A stretch of 40,356 nt of DNA from an uncultured Clostridia bacterium (GCA_947625645.1 CANQPE010000010.1:1-40356); one strand, 5' to 3'. Counted from the first letter of the stretch, positions 16,215 through 24,557 are shown. Program-made: numbers and translations. Notes: generated by a model from the letters alone, not told the origin.

Positions 16215-17465
16215 TTAATCTAAATGATGAAATTGTTTATATAATTTTCGTGCTGTTTTTGGGCAATCCACCCCAGCACTGTCCGCATTTTTTACAGGTG
16301 CAAATTCTTCTTCTCTTTTTACTCTTAAAATTGCCATTTCGTCTACTTCGCCAAATGCATCAAATAGAAATGCTTCGAACTTGTACGCATTTGGTGTCTC
16401 TGGCACAATTCGATTTCCATCTTTATCAATATAAGTTGCTTTTTTATATGCTTTATGATATGGCAGTGGAGTTGCTCCCATTCTTTCTATGGCAGATACA
16501 TTAAACAAATTGCATAATATATGAGATTCTCCATATAAAAGTTCACCTTGCTCATCTCTTGCTTCGGCCATTTCATCTGTAATTTCTGTATATTCTATCA
16601 CATTTGGTTTTCCGTTTCTTTTGCAAAATACCCCTACTTTTTCTTTTGGGTTTGCTTTAACCACAGATTTACATGCTACAGTTACTTCTTTATCAATGGC
16701 AATTCCCATTAAAACAGGGTCTACCATTTTTACCAAACAGTTATCAACACCACCAATAAACACCCATTCAATTCCTAGTTGTTTCATTTTTTCTACCATG
16801 TGATTTTTGACAAGTGCTTCGTAAATTCCTCCATGTCCATCTGCTGCTAATTTAATTAACCCATCTTCTCCCCTTAAGATTTTTCCTTCTGTATCTATCA
16901 TTGGTAATTCCCCTTGATTGAAGAAAAATAGGTTTTTATCTTTTTGATACCCAAAATATCTATGTTTCTCAAAAAATTCTACTGTTTGCTTATTATTTTC
17001 TCTACTTGTCATAATAAACCATGGTATCATTCTATCGTATTTTTTGCCTTCTTCTTTTAAGCTATCACTTAATAATTCAAATAGTGATTTGTGAGAATCT
17101 AGTCCTATATCATATGTTCCTTTTGGTCCATCATGCCCTAATCTTGTTCCCTGACCTCCTGCCATTGTTACTGCTGCTAATTTTCCTTCTCGAATTGCTT
17201 TCTTCCCTATGTTTTCATAATATTTATAGTCATCATACAATTTATTCTTATCTAAATATTCCATTGGTGTAATTTGATCTTCTGATGGTACTATCTCTTT
17301 TTTAGTTGATTGATATAAAGAATGAATGAGTTCAAAATCAATCTTATCTATTTGTTCTAATAACTCTTTTTTCTTATTTTCATCTAATGTTTCATAACCA
17401 TTTAATAAATGTTCTTGATCGTATTTTTTTAATAGCGCCTGTATTTCTCCTAAATTTTTGTCCAT
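16215..17465 (-). CDS. UDPGP-family uridylyltransferase (UDP-sugar pyrophosphorylase)
   Basis: 416 aa. The nucleotide-binding loop AAVTMAGGQGTRLGHDGPKG and the following region place it in the UDPGP family (eukaryote-type UDP-glucose or UDP-N-acetylglucosamine pyrophosphorylases), not the GalU family. EWVFIGGVDNCLVKMVDP is the uridine-binding strand. It joins UTP with a sugar 1-phosphate; glucose or GlcNAc cannot be decided from motifs. The phosphoglucomutase downstream would supply glucose 1-phosphate, which favours UDP-glucose formation. The start has GAGAGGAAG upstream. Confidence 0.88.
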   Translation of the reverse strand: MDKNLGEIQALLKKYDQEHLLNGYETLDENKKKELLEQIDKIDFELIHSLYQSTKKEIVPSEDQITPMEYLDKNKLYDDYKYYENIGKKAIREGKLAAVTMAGGQGTRLGHDGPKGTYDIGLDSHKSLFELLSDSLKEEGKKYDRMIPWFIMTSRENNKQTVEFFEKHRYFGYQKDKNLFFFNQGELPMIDTEGKILRGEDGLIKLAADGHGGIYEALVKNHMVEKMKQLGIEWVFIGGVDNCLVKMVDPVLMGIAIDKEVTVACKSVVKANPKEKVGVFCKRNGKPNVIEYTEITDEMAEARDEQGELLYGESHILCNLFNVSAIERMGATPLPYHKAYKKATYIDKDGNRIVPETPNAYKFEAFLFDAFGEVDEMAILRVKREEEFAPVKNADSAGVDCPKTARKLYKQFHHLD

Positions 17466-17590
17466 TTAAATCTTCCTCTCTATTTTTTTGCTACTACATA
17501 CTATAACAAAAAATTTTCAAATTGTAAAGTGATTTTTAGAATATTTAATAATGACATTTTAGGAAAGGCTTGCTATCTCTTACTTTTGAA

Positions 17591-18061
17591 CTACATATCA
17601 ATTTTTCCAATGGTGTTTAAAATTGCACCATATTGTTTTACAATATTAGGCATTTCGTGTGCTACTTCTTGAACTTCATAACAATGAATTTTTGTTATTT
17701 TACTAGTATTTTCTTCTATTTGTTTATCCATTTTTTGTATATAGTTTTTGCTTCCTTTTATGAATACCGTTGTTGGAGTTTTATCTTCTTTTATTTTTTC
17801 TAATTTTTCTTTGGTTTGTTCACTCCACCCAATATCAATGATTTTTTGTTTTTCTTCTTCCTCTAAATGCGTGCTTGCTAATACTTTTTGAACTGTTTCT
17901 TCTAAATTATTTTCTGTTAAGATGATGATTTGATTTTTATTTTTGATTTCTTTTTCAATGTAAGGTATACTAATCATTTCAAAATGATAGTCACTTGCAT
18001 AAAAGGAACATAACTTCTCTACCTCCTTATTTTCTTTTGTATTCTCTATTTGATTCATCAT
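17591..18061 (-). CDS. Conserved-looking protein of unknown function, divergent from spoIIR
   Basis: 156 aa, acidic and rich in Glu, Lys and Ile, with no signal or membrane segment. Alternating strands and helices (IIILTENNLEETVQKVLA, TTVFIKGSKNYIQKM, ITKIHCYEVQEVAHEMPNIVKQYG) suggest a small alpha/beta Rossmann-like protein. I do not recognise a family. Two adjacent ATG codons (18061, 18058) follow AAAGGATGGG; either could start. It faces away from spoIIR, and the shared upstream region contains two Spo0A-box-like heptamers on its coding strand, so a link with sporulation is possible but not shown. Confidence 0.6.
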   Translation of the reverse strand: MMNQIENTKENKEVEKLCSFYASDYHFEMISIPYIEKEIKNKNQIIILTENNLEETVQKVLASTHLEEEEKQKIIDIGWSEQTKEKLEKIKEDKTPTTVFIKGSKNYIQKMDKQIEENTSKITKIHCYEVQEVAHEMPNIVKQYGAILNTIGKIDM

Positions 18062-18185
18062 ACTTTTCCCATCCTTTCAAACTTGAAAGCCTTTTCTTTT
18101 GAAGTTGTATTTTTTTGCACTTCCAAATTTTACCATTTTATTTTAAATATGTCAATAATATTTCAAATAAAATTCATCGTGTTTT

Positions 18186-18205
18186 TTCGACACGACAATT
18201 CGTCA
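18186..18205 (-). promoter_or_regulatory. Tandem Spo0A-box-like sites in the spoIIR divergent region
   Basis: TTCGACA (18186-18192) and TTCGTCA (18199-18205) are the reverse of TGTCGAA and TGACGAA, both fitting the Spo0A consensus TGNCGAA, 13 bp apart in the same orientation. They lie 125-145 bp upstream of the 156-aa gene and the same distance from spoIIR. The paired spacing makes them more believable than single matches. Confidence 0.3.
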
Positions 18206-18328
18206 AAATTTTTTTGTATAAAATTTTCTAATTTGGAAATCATTTAAGTAATGGATATTTTTTTCAAAAAAAGTATAGAACGGTAAAGTTTGAAAAACAT
18301 ACTTACCCTTTAGGAAGGATGGTAACAT

Positions 18329-18973
18329 ATGAAAAATTTGAAAATGATTTTGATTCTCGCTTTTTTATTATTTTTATACACAACACTTTGTGCCTTCTCT
18401 TATGCACAAACTACTTCTTCAGAAATTGTAGACAGTGTTTTACGTTTACATGTTTTAGCCAATAGTGACACTGCAGAAGACCAAACCTTAAAATACAAAG
18501 TAAGAGATTGTTTATTAGCCTATATGAATTCTTTATGCCAAAATGCTACCTCAAAAGCAGAAGCCATTCAAATTGCATCTGACCACATAGAAGATTTTAA
18601 GACTTTAGCACAACAAACAATTACGGAAAATGGATTTTCTTATAATGTAAATGTTCAAATTGGAAATTTTGAATTTCCTACCAAATCTTACGGAGACATT
18701 TCTCTTCCGGCAGGATATTATGATGCTTTACGCGTTACAATTGGTGAAGCAAAAGGGCAAAATTGGTGGTGTGTCATGTTCCCTCCTCTATGTTTTATTG
18801 ACGTCACTTCAGGTGTTGTTCCAGACGAATCTAAAGAGGATTTAAAAGAAACGATGAGTGAAGAAGATTTTGCCTTAATTTCAAAAAATGATTCTAACCG
18901 TAGTATTTCTTTTAAGTTTAAACTTCTTGAATTCTTTGGTAGCCATGGATTTGTCACTGCCAAAAATCAATAA
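18329..18973 (+). CDS. spoIIR: Stage II sporulation protein R
   Basis: 214 aa. SpoIIR is the forespore-made, exported signal that triggers SpoIIGA to process pro-sigma-E in the mother cell. An N-terminal hydrophobic segment (residues 4-25, ILILAFLLFLYTTLCAF) is the export signal. VLRLHVLANSDTAEDQTLKYKVRD is the family's signature; AGYYDALRVTIGEAKGQNWWCVMFPPLCF is the second conserved block. The AAGGA site is clear. A GTATA and a downstream AAAACATACTT within 60 bp upstream could be a sigma-F promoter but fit only loosely. It is followed by a strong terminator, so it is monocistronic. Confidence 0.95.
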   Translation: MKNLKMILILAFLLFLYTTLCAFSYAQTTSSEIVDSVLRLHVLANSDTAEDQTLKYKVRDCLLAYMNSLCQNATSKAEAIQIASDHIEDFKTLAQQTITENGFSYNVNVQIGNFEFPTKSYGDISLPAGYYDALRVTIGEAKGQNWWCVMFPPLCFIDVTSGVVPDESKEDLKETMSEEDFALISKNDSNRSISFKFKLLEFFGSHGFVTAKNQ

Positions 18974-18986
18974 AAATTTGTCACAG

Positions 18987-19048
18987 AAAACGAAATTAAG
19001 ATTTTCTAGCAATTTGCATCACATAGAAAATCTAGATTTCGTTTTTTT
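18987..19048 (+). terminator. Long intrinsic terminator after spoIIR
   Basis: AAAACGAAATTAAGATTTTCTA (18987-19008) pairs with TAGAAAATCTAGATTTCGTTTT (19024-19045) with one mismatch, a stem of about 20 bp with a 15-nt loop, followed by TTTTTTT. Confidence 0.85.
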
Positions 19049-19081
19049 CTTTCTCCTTTTGTTTGTAAATTTGAAAAACTA

Positions 19082-19110
19082 TTGCATTTCTTTTTTGTTT
19101 ATGGTATATT
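19082..19110 (+). promoter_or_regulatory. Promoter of murA-walJ-rlmH
   Basis: TTGCAT (19082-19087) and TATATT (19105-19110) are separated by 17 bp, about 30 bp before the murA start. Confidence 0.55.
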
Positions 19111-19141
19111 TGAAGCACAATGAATGAGGGGGGTATTCTCG

Positions 19142-20401
19142 TTGGAAAAATTAGTAATAAAAGGTCCTACTCCTCTAAAGGGAGAAATTAAAATTAATGG
19201 AGCAAAAAATGCTGCTGTTGCAATTTTACCAGCCACTTTATTAATTGATGGTATTTGTACGCTTGATAATTTACCTCATATAAGTGATGTCATGATTTCT
19301 TGTGAAATCTTAGAAAAATTAGGAGCAAAAATTACTTGGAATACAAAAAATTGCATTACCATAGATACACGTCATATAGATACAACGCAGACACCTTTAG
19401 ATTTAACAAGCAAATTTAGAGCTTCTTATTACATGATTGGCTCTATGCTTGGAAGAAAAGGTGAAATAGAAGTTGGTATGCCAGGCGGTTGCCAACTAGG
19501 TGCTAGACCAATTGACCAACACATCAAAGGCTTTGAAATGCTAGGTGCAACCGTAAGTGTTGGAAATGGTGTTATTTATGCAAAAGCTGACAGTTTGGTT
19601 GGAAATTCCATTTATATGGATATTGTCTCTGTTGGTGCTACCATTAATATTATGCTAGCTGCTGTCTTAGCCAAAGGAACAACTACAATTGATAATGCTG
19701 CAAAAGAACCACATGTTGTTGATGTTGCTAACTTTTTAAATGCTATGGGTGCAGACATTCGTGGGGCTGGTACAGACATCATTAAAATTAATGGTGTTGA
19801 CCGCTTAAACGGTAACAGCACGTATTCTGTTGTTCCTGACCAAATTGAAGCAGGTACTTTTATGCTTGCTGCAGTTGCAACCAAAGGTGATTTGTTAATT
19901 AAAAACTGCATTACCAAACACTTGGATTCTATCACTGCAAAAATTGTCGAAGTTGGTGGCATTGTAGAAGATTTTGGTGATAGTTTACACGTGTATTGCA
20001 ACCATCGTCCTTCAAAAGCCAATATAAAAACATTGCCATACCCTGGATTTCCTACTGACCTTCAACCACAAATGGGTGTCGTTTTAGCATTGGCTGACGG
20101 TACTAGCATTATTAATGAAAGCATTTGGGAATCTAGATTTCAATATACGCAAGAACTCAATAAAATGGGCGCTCAAATTACGGCGCAAGGAAAAACTGCT
20201 ATTTTTGAAGGGGTAGAAACTTTAAGTGGTTCTCCGGTGTGCTCTACAGACTTACGTGCTGGTGCTGCCTTAATTATTGCAGGTACAGCCGCTAATGGTG
20301 TGACTGAAGTTCACAACTTAGAACATATTGACCGTGGATACGAAGACATTGAAGAAAAATTTAGAAGTATTGGAGCTCAAATTAATCGAATTAAAACTTA
20401 A
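19142..20401 (+). CDS. murA: UDP-N-acetylglucosamine 1-carboxyvinyltransferase (MurA)
   Basis: About 419 aa. MurA transfers enolpyruvate from PEP to UDP-GlcNAc, the first committed step of peptidoglycan synthesis. KGEIKINGAKNAAVAILPATLL carries the conserved Lys22 and Asn23; MPGGCQLGARPIDQH carries the catalytic Cys, so the enzyme should be of the fosfomycin-sensitive type. The track starts at ATG 19124, but that codon precedes the ribosome binding site GAGGGGGG; the TTG at 19142, eight bases after it, gives the family-typical beginning MEKLVIKG. It opens a run with walJ and rlmH. Confidence 0.95.
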   Translation: MEKLVIKGPTPLKGEIKINGAKNAAVAILPATLLIDGICTLDNLPHISDVMISCEILEKLGAKITWNTKNCITIDTRHIDTTQTPLDLTSKFRASYYMIGSMLGRKGEIEVGMPGGCQLGARPIDQHIKGFEMLGATVSVGNGVIYAKADSLVGNSIYMDIVSVGATINIMLAAVLAKGTTTIDNAAKEPHVVDVANFLNAMGADIRGAGTDIIKINGVDRLNGNSTYSVVPDQIEAGTFMLAAVATKGDLLIKNCITKHLDSITAKIVEVGGIVEDFGDSLHVYCNHRPSKANIKTLPYPGFPTDLQPQMGVVLALADGTSIINESIWESRFQYTQELNKMGAQITAQGKTAIFEGVETLSGSPVCSTDLRAGAALIIAGTAANGVTEVHNLEHIDRGYEDIEEKFRSIGAQINRIKT

Positions 20402-20425
20402 GAAAATAAAGGAAGTAAAAGACAT

Positions 20426-21214
20426 ATGTTAAATTTTTATAGTTTATTTAGTGGTAGTAGTGGAAATAGCTTACTGGTTCACACAGAACATACGCATATT
20501 TTGGTTGATGCTGGTGTTAGCTCTAAAAAAATTGAAAGTGCTTTGCAAGAATTAGCGATTGACCCTTCTACTTTAGATGGAATCCTAATTACGCATGAAC
20601 ATGCAGACCATGTACAAGGGCTTGGAACATTTGCAAAAAAATTTCATGTACCTGTGTTTGTCAATCAAAAAACGCTTGACGCTATGCCAAAACAGAAAGA
20701 AAAAATTGCAGAAGAGCAAATTCATTTGTTTACAAACGAAGAAAAATTTGAAATTAATGATTTACAAATAAAACCGTTTGCGATTCCTCATGATGCTATC
20801 AATCCTTGTGGGTTTAATATTTGTAAAGATAACAAAAAAATGAGTATTGCAACAGACATTGGTCATATGACAAATGGGATTATCAAAAACTTAGAAAACA
20901 GTGACTTTATTTTATTAGAATCTAATTATGACCCTGAAGTACTAATGTATTCTCGTTATCCTTATCCTTTAAAGAACCGCATTGCAGGTCCTACTGGACA
21001 TTTATCTAATGAAGCCGCTGGAAAAACCATTTCTTATTTGCTAACTTCTGGATTAAAACAGGTTATGTTAGGACATTTAAGTAAAGAAAGTAATTTCCCT
21101 GAATTAGCTTATAAAACCGTTGTAGAACAGCTAATTGCTAACAACTATAATGAAAATTCACTGTTGCTTTCTATTGCTGGTCGCGATACCACTAGTAAAG
21201 AAATTTGTATTTAG
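20426..21214 (+). CDS. walJ: WalJ/YycJ-type metallo-beta-lactamase-fold hydrolase
   Basis: 262 aa. LFSGSSGNSLLVHTE and the metal motif THEHADHVQGL (HxHxDH) mark the YycJ/WalJ group, dinuclear-metal enzymes associated in other Firmicutes with the WalRK cell-wall regulon and with exonuclease activity. Later metal ligands are visible in ATDIGHMTNG and LLESNYDPEVL. It follows murA by 24 bp and precedes rlmH by eight bp. In many Firmicutes walJ lies close to rlmH, as here; walR and walK are not in the window. Confidence 0.92.
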   Translation: MLNFYSLFSGSSGNSLLVHTEHTHILVDAGVSSKKIESALQELAIDPSTLDGILITHEHADHVQGLGTFAKKFHVPVFVNQKTLDAMPKQKEKIAEEQIHLFTNEEKFEINDLQIKPFAIPHDAINPCGFNICKDNKKMSIATDIGHMTNGIIKNLENSDFILLESNYDPEVLMYSRYPYPLKNRIAGPTGHLSNEAAGKTISYLLTSGLKQVMLGHLSKESNFPELAYKTVVEQLIANNYNENSLLLSIAGRDTTSKEICI

Positions 21215-21222
21215 GAGTATAT

Positions 21223-21702
21223 ATGTTATCCATTTATATTGTTTGTATTGGTAAATTGCGTGAACGCTATTTAAAAGAGGCTTGCGATGAGTATGCAAAG
21301 CGCTTGTCTAAGTATTGTAAATTACATATCGTTGAACTACCCGATGAAAAAATTCCAGATAAAGCTTCTTCTGCAACCATTGCTGATATTAAAGAAAAAG
21401 AGTGTAACAACATAATTTCTCATCTTCCGAAAGATAGTTACTTGATTTGTTTAGATTTAAAAGGTAAACAATTGTCCTCTGAAGAATTTGCAAACACAAT
21501 TGATACACTCTCGCTTACAACAAGTTCCATCACATTTATTATTGGAGGGTCTCTTGGAATAACAACTAGGCTTCTTGGCAAATGTCAACAATCACTTTGT
21601 TTCTCAAAAATGACATTTCCTCATCCATTAATACGAGTATTTCTTTTAGAACAACTCTTTAGGGGTTTTAAAATTTCTCACGGTGAAACTTATCATAAAT
21701 AA
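21223..21702 (+). CDS. rlmH: 23S rRNA (pseudouridine1915-N3)-methyltransferase RlmH
   Basis: 159 aa, a SPOUT-class methyltransferase acting on helix 69 of 23S rRNA. LCLDLKGKQLSSEEFA-like sequence (ICLDLKGKQL), FIIGGSLG and the C-terminal FSKMTFPHPLIRVFLLEQ through SHGETYHK are diagnostic. The ATG at 21223, five bases from TAGGAG, is preferred to the track's TTG at 21205. Its 3' end (TATCATAAATAA) is the same region used as the attachment site for SCC elements in staphylococci; no recombinase is present here, only the structured element described next. Confidence 0.95.
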   Translation: MLSIYIVCIGKLRERYLKEACDEYAKRLSKYCKLHIVELPDEKIPDKASSATIADIKEKECNNIISHLPKDSYLICLDLKGKQLSSEEFANTIDTLSLTTSSITFIIGGSLGITTRLLGKCQQSLCFSKMTFPHPLIRVFLLEQLFRGFKISHGETYHK

Positions 21703-21710
21703 TATATGTA

Positions 21711-21847
21711 TTGTAGAGAATAATATGGATAAAGGTAACTTAACCTGGTTGTATAGTAGCTATACAATAAAAAAAAGGGACCGATGCTTTGTTGCCTCGT
21801 TATATTCCAGGGGGTGGAATCGGATAACAAGAGATTATTCTCTACAA
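21711..21847 (+). ncRNA. 137-nt structured element of unknown class downstream of rlmH
   Basis: TTGTAGAGAATAAT (21711-21724) and ATTATTCTCTACAA (21834-21847) are exact inverse copies, giving a 14-bp closing stem. Inside are an 8-bp hairpin TTGTATAG-tag-CTATACAA (21749-21767), an A-run, and a long second hairpin in which CTCGTTAT and ATTCCA pair with TGGAAT and ATAACAAG around a GGGGG loop (21796-21831), with one mismatch and a CGG bulge. There is no ORF with a ribosome binding site. It lies nine bases after rlmH and before an intrinsic terminator. I could not match it to tmRNA, 6S, SRP or any riboswitch consensus I know. It may be an independent ncRNA, a 3'-UTR structure, or a small palindromic mobile element. 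Confidence 0.5.
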
Positions 21848-21889
21848 AATTAAAACCATAATAATAATTTTATACAATATATAAAACAC

Positions 21890-21931
21890 TTTTAAAGCGG
21901 ATTGGTTTCTATCTGCTTTAAAATTTTTTTT
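21890..21931 (+). terminator. Intrinsic terminator after rlmH and the structured element
   Basis: TTTTAAAGC (21890-21898) pairs with GCTTTAAAA (21915-21923), followed by eight T. It ends the murA-walJ-rlmH-element transcript. From here to 22076 the sequence is AT-rich and I see no gene in it. Confidence 0.8.
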
Positions 21932-22076
21932 GCCATCTTCTTTATGATTATTTTTTTAATTATGAAAAATAAAGAAATAAATGTTAAAATTTTTATCGCC
22001 ATATTTTTTAATAAAATAATGAATCAATTATTAAGGTTCCCCTTAACTGTTTTTGATTATACAATGTTTGCTATGA

Positions 22077-22102
22077 TTTGTCAAGAAAAACTTTTTGACA
22101 AA
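22077..22102 (-). terminator. Possible hairpin after spmB
   Basis: TTTGTCAA and TTGACAAA form an 8-bp stem with a 10-nt loop just after the spmB stop on the minus strand. The following T-tract is poor, so it is a weak candidate. Confidence 0.35.
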
Positions 22103-22110
22103 ATTCGACA

Positions 22111-22647
22111 TTATGAACCCATAGAGAGAACTTTACAAACTATGACACTAGTTACAATGCCTACAAAATCAGCAATTAACGATGCTGCCAAAATAAATCT
22201 TGTTTTTTTAATTCCTACACTAGAGGTATAAACCGCAATGGTATACAAGGTTGTTTCTGTTGACCCCATAATAACAGCCGCTATCATTCCCATTTGACTA
22301 TCGACGCCAAATGTTTTCATAATATCCGTTCCTACTGCAATAGAGCTACTCCCTGAAATTGGTCGAACGAGAGCTAATGGCATAACCTCTGTTGGGAAAT
22401 GAAATTGGTTAAGAATCGGTGAAAGCATTTGAATCGCACAATCTAAAATGCCTGAACTCCTCAAGGCTCCTATTGCCAAGAAAAGCCCAACAAGCGTAGG
22501 AAATATTGTTATGACAATTTGAATTCCTTCTTTTGCCCCTACCAAAAATGTATCAAAAATTTTTATTTTTTCTATAAAAGCATATATTACAACCATAAGA
22601 ATAACAAATGGCATTGCTACATTCGAAAAAAACTGAATCAACTGCAT
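22111..22647 (-). CDS. spmB: Spore maturation protein SpmB
   Basis: 178 aa from the ATG at 22647, which follows GGGGGAAATAATAAC; the track's longer start runs back into spmA. Several membrane segments and the nucleoside-recognition (Gate) domain signature are present: FPTLVGLFLAIGALRSSG, RPISGSSSIAVGTDIM and GSTETTLYTIAVYTSSV. SpmA and SpmB are integral membrane proteins needed for full dehydration of the spore core. The ribosome binding site lies inside the end of spmA, four bases separate the two genes, and they are surely co-transcribed. Confidence 0.93.
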   Translation of the reverse strand: MQLIQFFSNVAMPFVILMVVIYAFIEKIKIFDTFLVGAKEGIQIVITIFPTLVGLFLAIGALRSSGILDCAIQMLSPILNQFHFPTEVMPLALVRPISGSSSIAVGTDIMKTFGVDSQMGMIAAVIMGSTETTLYTIAVYTSSVGIKKTRFILAASLIADFVGIVTSVIVCKVLSMGS

Positions 22648-22651
22648 GTTA

Positions 22652-23230
22652 TTATTTCCCCCATTTAATAAATAATTTAGTTGCTGTAACACCTGCAACC
22701 GCTGCACAAAAAGTTGCAATCCATACCGGAAAAATAATGCTAGTTGGATTTTGAGAACCTAATGAACTTCGAATGGCAATGACTGTGGTAGGAATAATCT
22801 GTATAGATGCTGTGTTTAATACAATTAATGTTGCCATTGCATTTGTCAGTACTTTTTTATCTGGATTCTTCTCTTGCATGGACTTCATTGCTTGAATGCC
22901 TAAAGGTGTAGCCGCATTTCCTAATCCTAAAATATTAGCTATCATATTCATGGAAATTTGTTTTTGAATTTCTGTATCCTCTTTCAATTCAGGAAACAAA
23001 AAGTGAATGCATGGCGTTAATAGATGTGTTAATTTTTGCATGATAGATGTATTTGCAGCAATTTTCATGATGCCATTCCACAAACACATCGTTCCTAATA
23101 ATGTCATACTTAAACTAACCGCTTCTGCTGTACTTGCAAAAATGGATTGATTCAGTGCATCTAAATTTCCAAATAGAATCGCAAAAGAAAATGATAAAAT
23201 AATAAATAAAGGCCAAATGATATTTAACAA
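22652..23230 (-). CDS. spmA: Spore maturation protein SpmA
   Basis: About 192 aa, hydrophobic, with several membrane segments. NIIWPLFIILSFSFAIL, MTLLGTMCLWNGIMKIA and ILGLGNAATPLGIQAMK are the family's conserved blocks. The track begins at a GTG (23239) that is itself part of the ribosome binding site AGGTGA; a TTG at 23230, six bases after it, is the likely start (LLNIIWPLF, translated with Met). It is the first gene of the spmA-spmB pair. Confidence 0.92.
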   Translation of the reverse strand: MLNIIWPLFIILSFSFAILFGNLDALNQSIFASTAEAVSLSMTLLGTMCLWNGIMKIAANTSIMQKLTHLLTPCIHFLFPELKEDTEIQKQISMNMIANILGLGNAATPLGIQAMKSMQEKNPDKKVLTNAMATLIVLNTASIQIIPTTVIAIRSSLGSQNPTSIIFPVWIATFCAAVAGVTATKLFIKWGK

Positions 23231-23353
23231 TGGGATCACCTAATATCTAATTTATTCAGCATATTTCTTTTTATGTTAGTATTTTCATTTAAAATGATTG
23301 GTTCAATTCCATTTAAAAAATTACCAAATTTTGTATTTTATACTATTTTTTGA

Positions 23354-23382
23354 TTGACCTAATTCTGTGTTTATGATATAGT
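23354..23382 (+). promoter_or_regulatory. Promoter of abrB
   Basis: TTGACC (23354-23359) and TATAGT (23377-23382) are separated by exactly 17 bp, giving a predicted start about 40 bp before the abrB ATG. Confidence 0.75.
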
Positions 23383-23425
23383 AATAGTATAGGGATTACA
23401 AAATATTAGCGTTGAGGAGGAAACC

Positions 23426-23686
23426 ATGAAATCCACTGGAATTGTAAGAAAAGTAGATGAACTTGGAAGAGTTGTTATTCCAATTGAAATTAGAACAAAA
23501 TTTAATATTGCTGAAAGAGATCCATTGGAAATTTACGTTGATGGCTCTTCTATCATCCTAAAAAAATTTGAACCTAATTGTATCTTCTGTGGAAATACAA
23601 AAGATCTTGTTCCATATAAAGATAAATTAATCTGTTCCAAATGCGCAAAACAAATTTGTAACTTAATAGATAATGAAAAAGCGTAA
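23426..23686 (+). CDS. abrB: AbrB-family transition-state regulator with Cys-rich tail
   Basis: 86 aa. Residues 1-50 form the swapped-hairpin AbrB DNA-binding domain: MKSTGIVRKVDELGRVVIPIEIRTKF is the near-invariant start. The C-terminal tail has CIFCG and CSKCAKQ, two CxxC pairs that look like a small zinc site, as in many clostridial AbrB proteins. AbrB-type proteins are dimeric or tetrameric repressors of post-exponential functions, including sporulation. The site GAGGAGG is five bases from the ATG. It is monocistronic and convergent with rsmI. Confidence 0.92.
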   Translation: MKSTGIVRKVDELGRVVIPIEIRTKFNIAERDPLEIYVDGSSIILKKFEPNCIFCGNTKDLVPYKDKLICSKCAKQICNLIDNEKA

Positions 23687-23726
23687 AACATGTTTTTCGG
23701 GATTGTAACATGTTTTTACGTTTTTT
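23682..23726. terminator. Bidirectional terminator, abrB / rsmI
   Basis: CGTAAAACATGTT (23682-23694) pairs with AACATGTTTTTACG (23707-23720), followed by TTTTTT on the plus strand and by CTTTTTC on the minus strand. It overlaps the stops of both converging genes. Confidence 0.8.
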
Positions 23727-24555
23727 ATCCCTTACTATTAAAATACATATAAATTTCATTTTTAGGAACATTTCTTTCTTTTGCTATTGTTTTTATGATT
23801 TCTTTTTTCTGCAACCCTTGTTTTTCATAATACGCATATTGTTCTTCTAATGAAATTTGTTGTGTATTTTTTTGTGTTTCATTTTCTGTGTTTTTTTCAA
23901 TAATAATTATCATTTCTCCTTTTATATTGGTTGTTTTTTCTATGATTTCTTCAATGGATCCACGTATAAATTCCTCATGTATTTTGGTCAGCTCTCTTGC
24001 AATTACAATGCTTCTATTCCCTACTATGGTTTGTAAGTCCTTTAACGTTGTTTGCAATTTATGGGGTGCTTCATACAATATAGTTGTGTGGTTGCTATTT
24101 TGAATTTGTTCTAATTTTTGTTTTCGATTTTTTTTATTTAATGGTAAAAAACCCAAAAATAAAAATGTTTCTGTATCTAATCCTGAACAAACAAGAGCAT
24201 TGACAAAAGCACAAGCACCTGGAATAGGAACAACTTGTATTCCCTCTTCTATACTTCTACGGATCATCTCTTCTCCTGGGTCACAAATTCCTGGCGTTCC
24301 TGCATCTGATACAAGCGCAATGTGTTTTCCTTCTTTTAATTTTGCTATTATTTCTTCTACTTTTGTTTTATCACTATGACGATGGTAACTTATCATATGC
24401 TTAGTTATGTGATAATGGTTTAACAATTTTAATGTATGTCTTGTATCTTCTGCCACAATCATATCTACTGTCTCCAATATGTGAATTGCTCGATAGGTAA
24501 TATCTTCTAAATTTCCTATTGGTGTTGCTACTATGTATAGCTTTCCTTTTTCCAT
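23725..24555 (-). CDS. rsmI: 16S rRNA (cytidine1402-2'-O)-methyltransferase RsmI
   Basis: 276 aa, a tetrapyrrole-methylase-fold enzyme that 2'-O-methylates C1402 in the decoding centre of 16S rRNA. LYIVATPIGNLEDITYRAI, VAEDTRHTLKLL and LVSDAGTPGICDPG are diagnostic. GACAFVNALVCSGLDTETFLF and the later REL-TK segment also fit. It begins two bases after trmN6 ends, with GGTGAG as ribosome binding site inside the trmN6 stop region, so the two rRNA/tRNA methylase genes form an operon. Confidence 0.96.
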   Translation of the reverse strand: MEKGKLYIVATPIGNLEDITYRAIHILETVDMIVAEDTRHTLKLLNHYHITKHMISYHRHSDKTKVEEIIAKLKEGKHIALVSDAGTPGICDPGEEMIRRSIEEGIQVVPIPGACAFVNALVCSGLDTETFLFLGFLPLNKKNRKQKLEQIQNSNHTTILYEAPHKLQTTLKDLQTIVGNRSIVIARELTKIHEEFIRGSIEEIIEKTTNIKGEMIIIIEKNTENETQKNTQQISLEEQYAYYEKQGLQKKEIIKTIAKERNVPKNEIYMYFNSKG

Positions 24556-24557
24556 TT

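Noticed and set aside
21640-21720. SCC-type attachment site at the 3' end of rlmH
   Set aside because: The sequence is just the conserved rlmH end; no recombinase, second att copy or cassette is present in the window.
21711-21847. 6S RNA, SRP RNA, tmRNA, THF, SAM or T-box riboswitch identity for the structured element
   Set aside because: None of the conserved core sequences I know for these families is present; the fold alone is not enough to name it.
21902-22231. 109-aa plus-strand ORF after rlmH
   Set aside because: It has no ribosome binding site, begins inside the terminator, is composed of AT-rich hydrophobic residues and runs antisense into the spmB 3' end.
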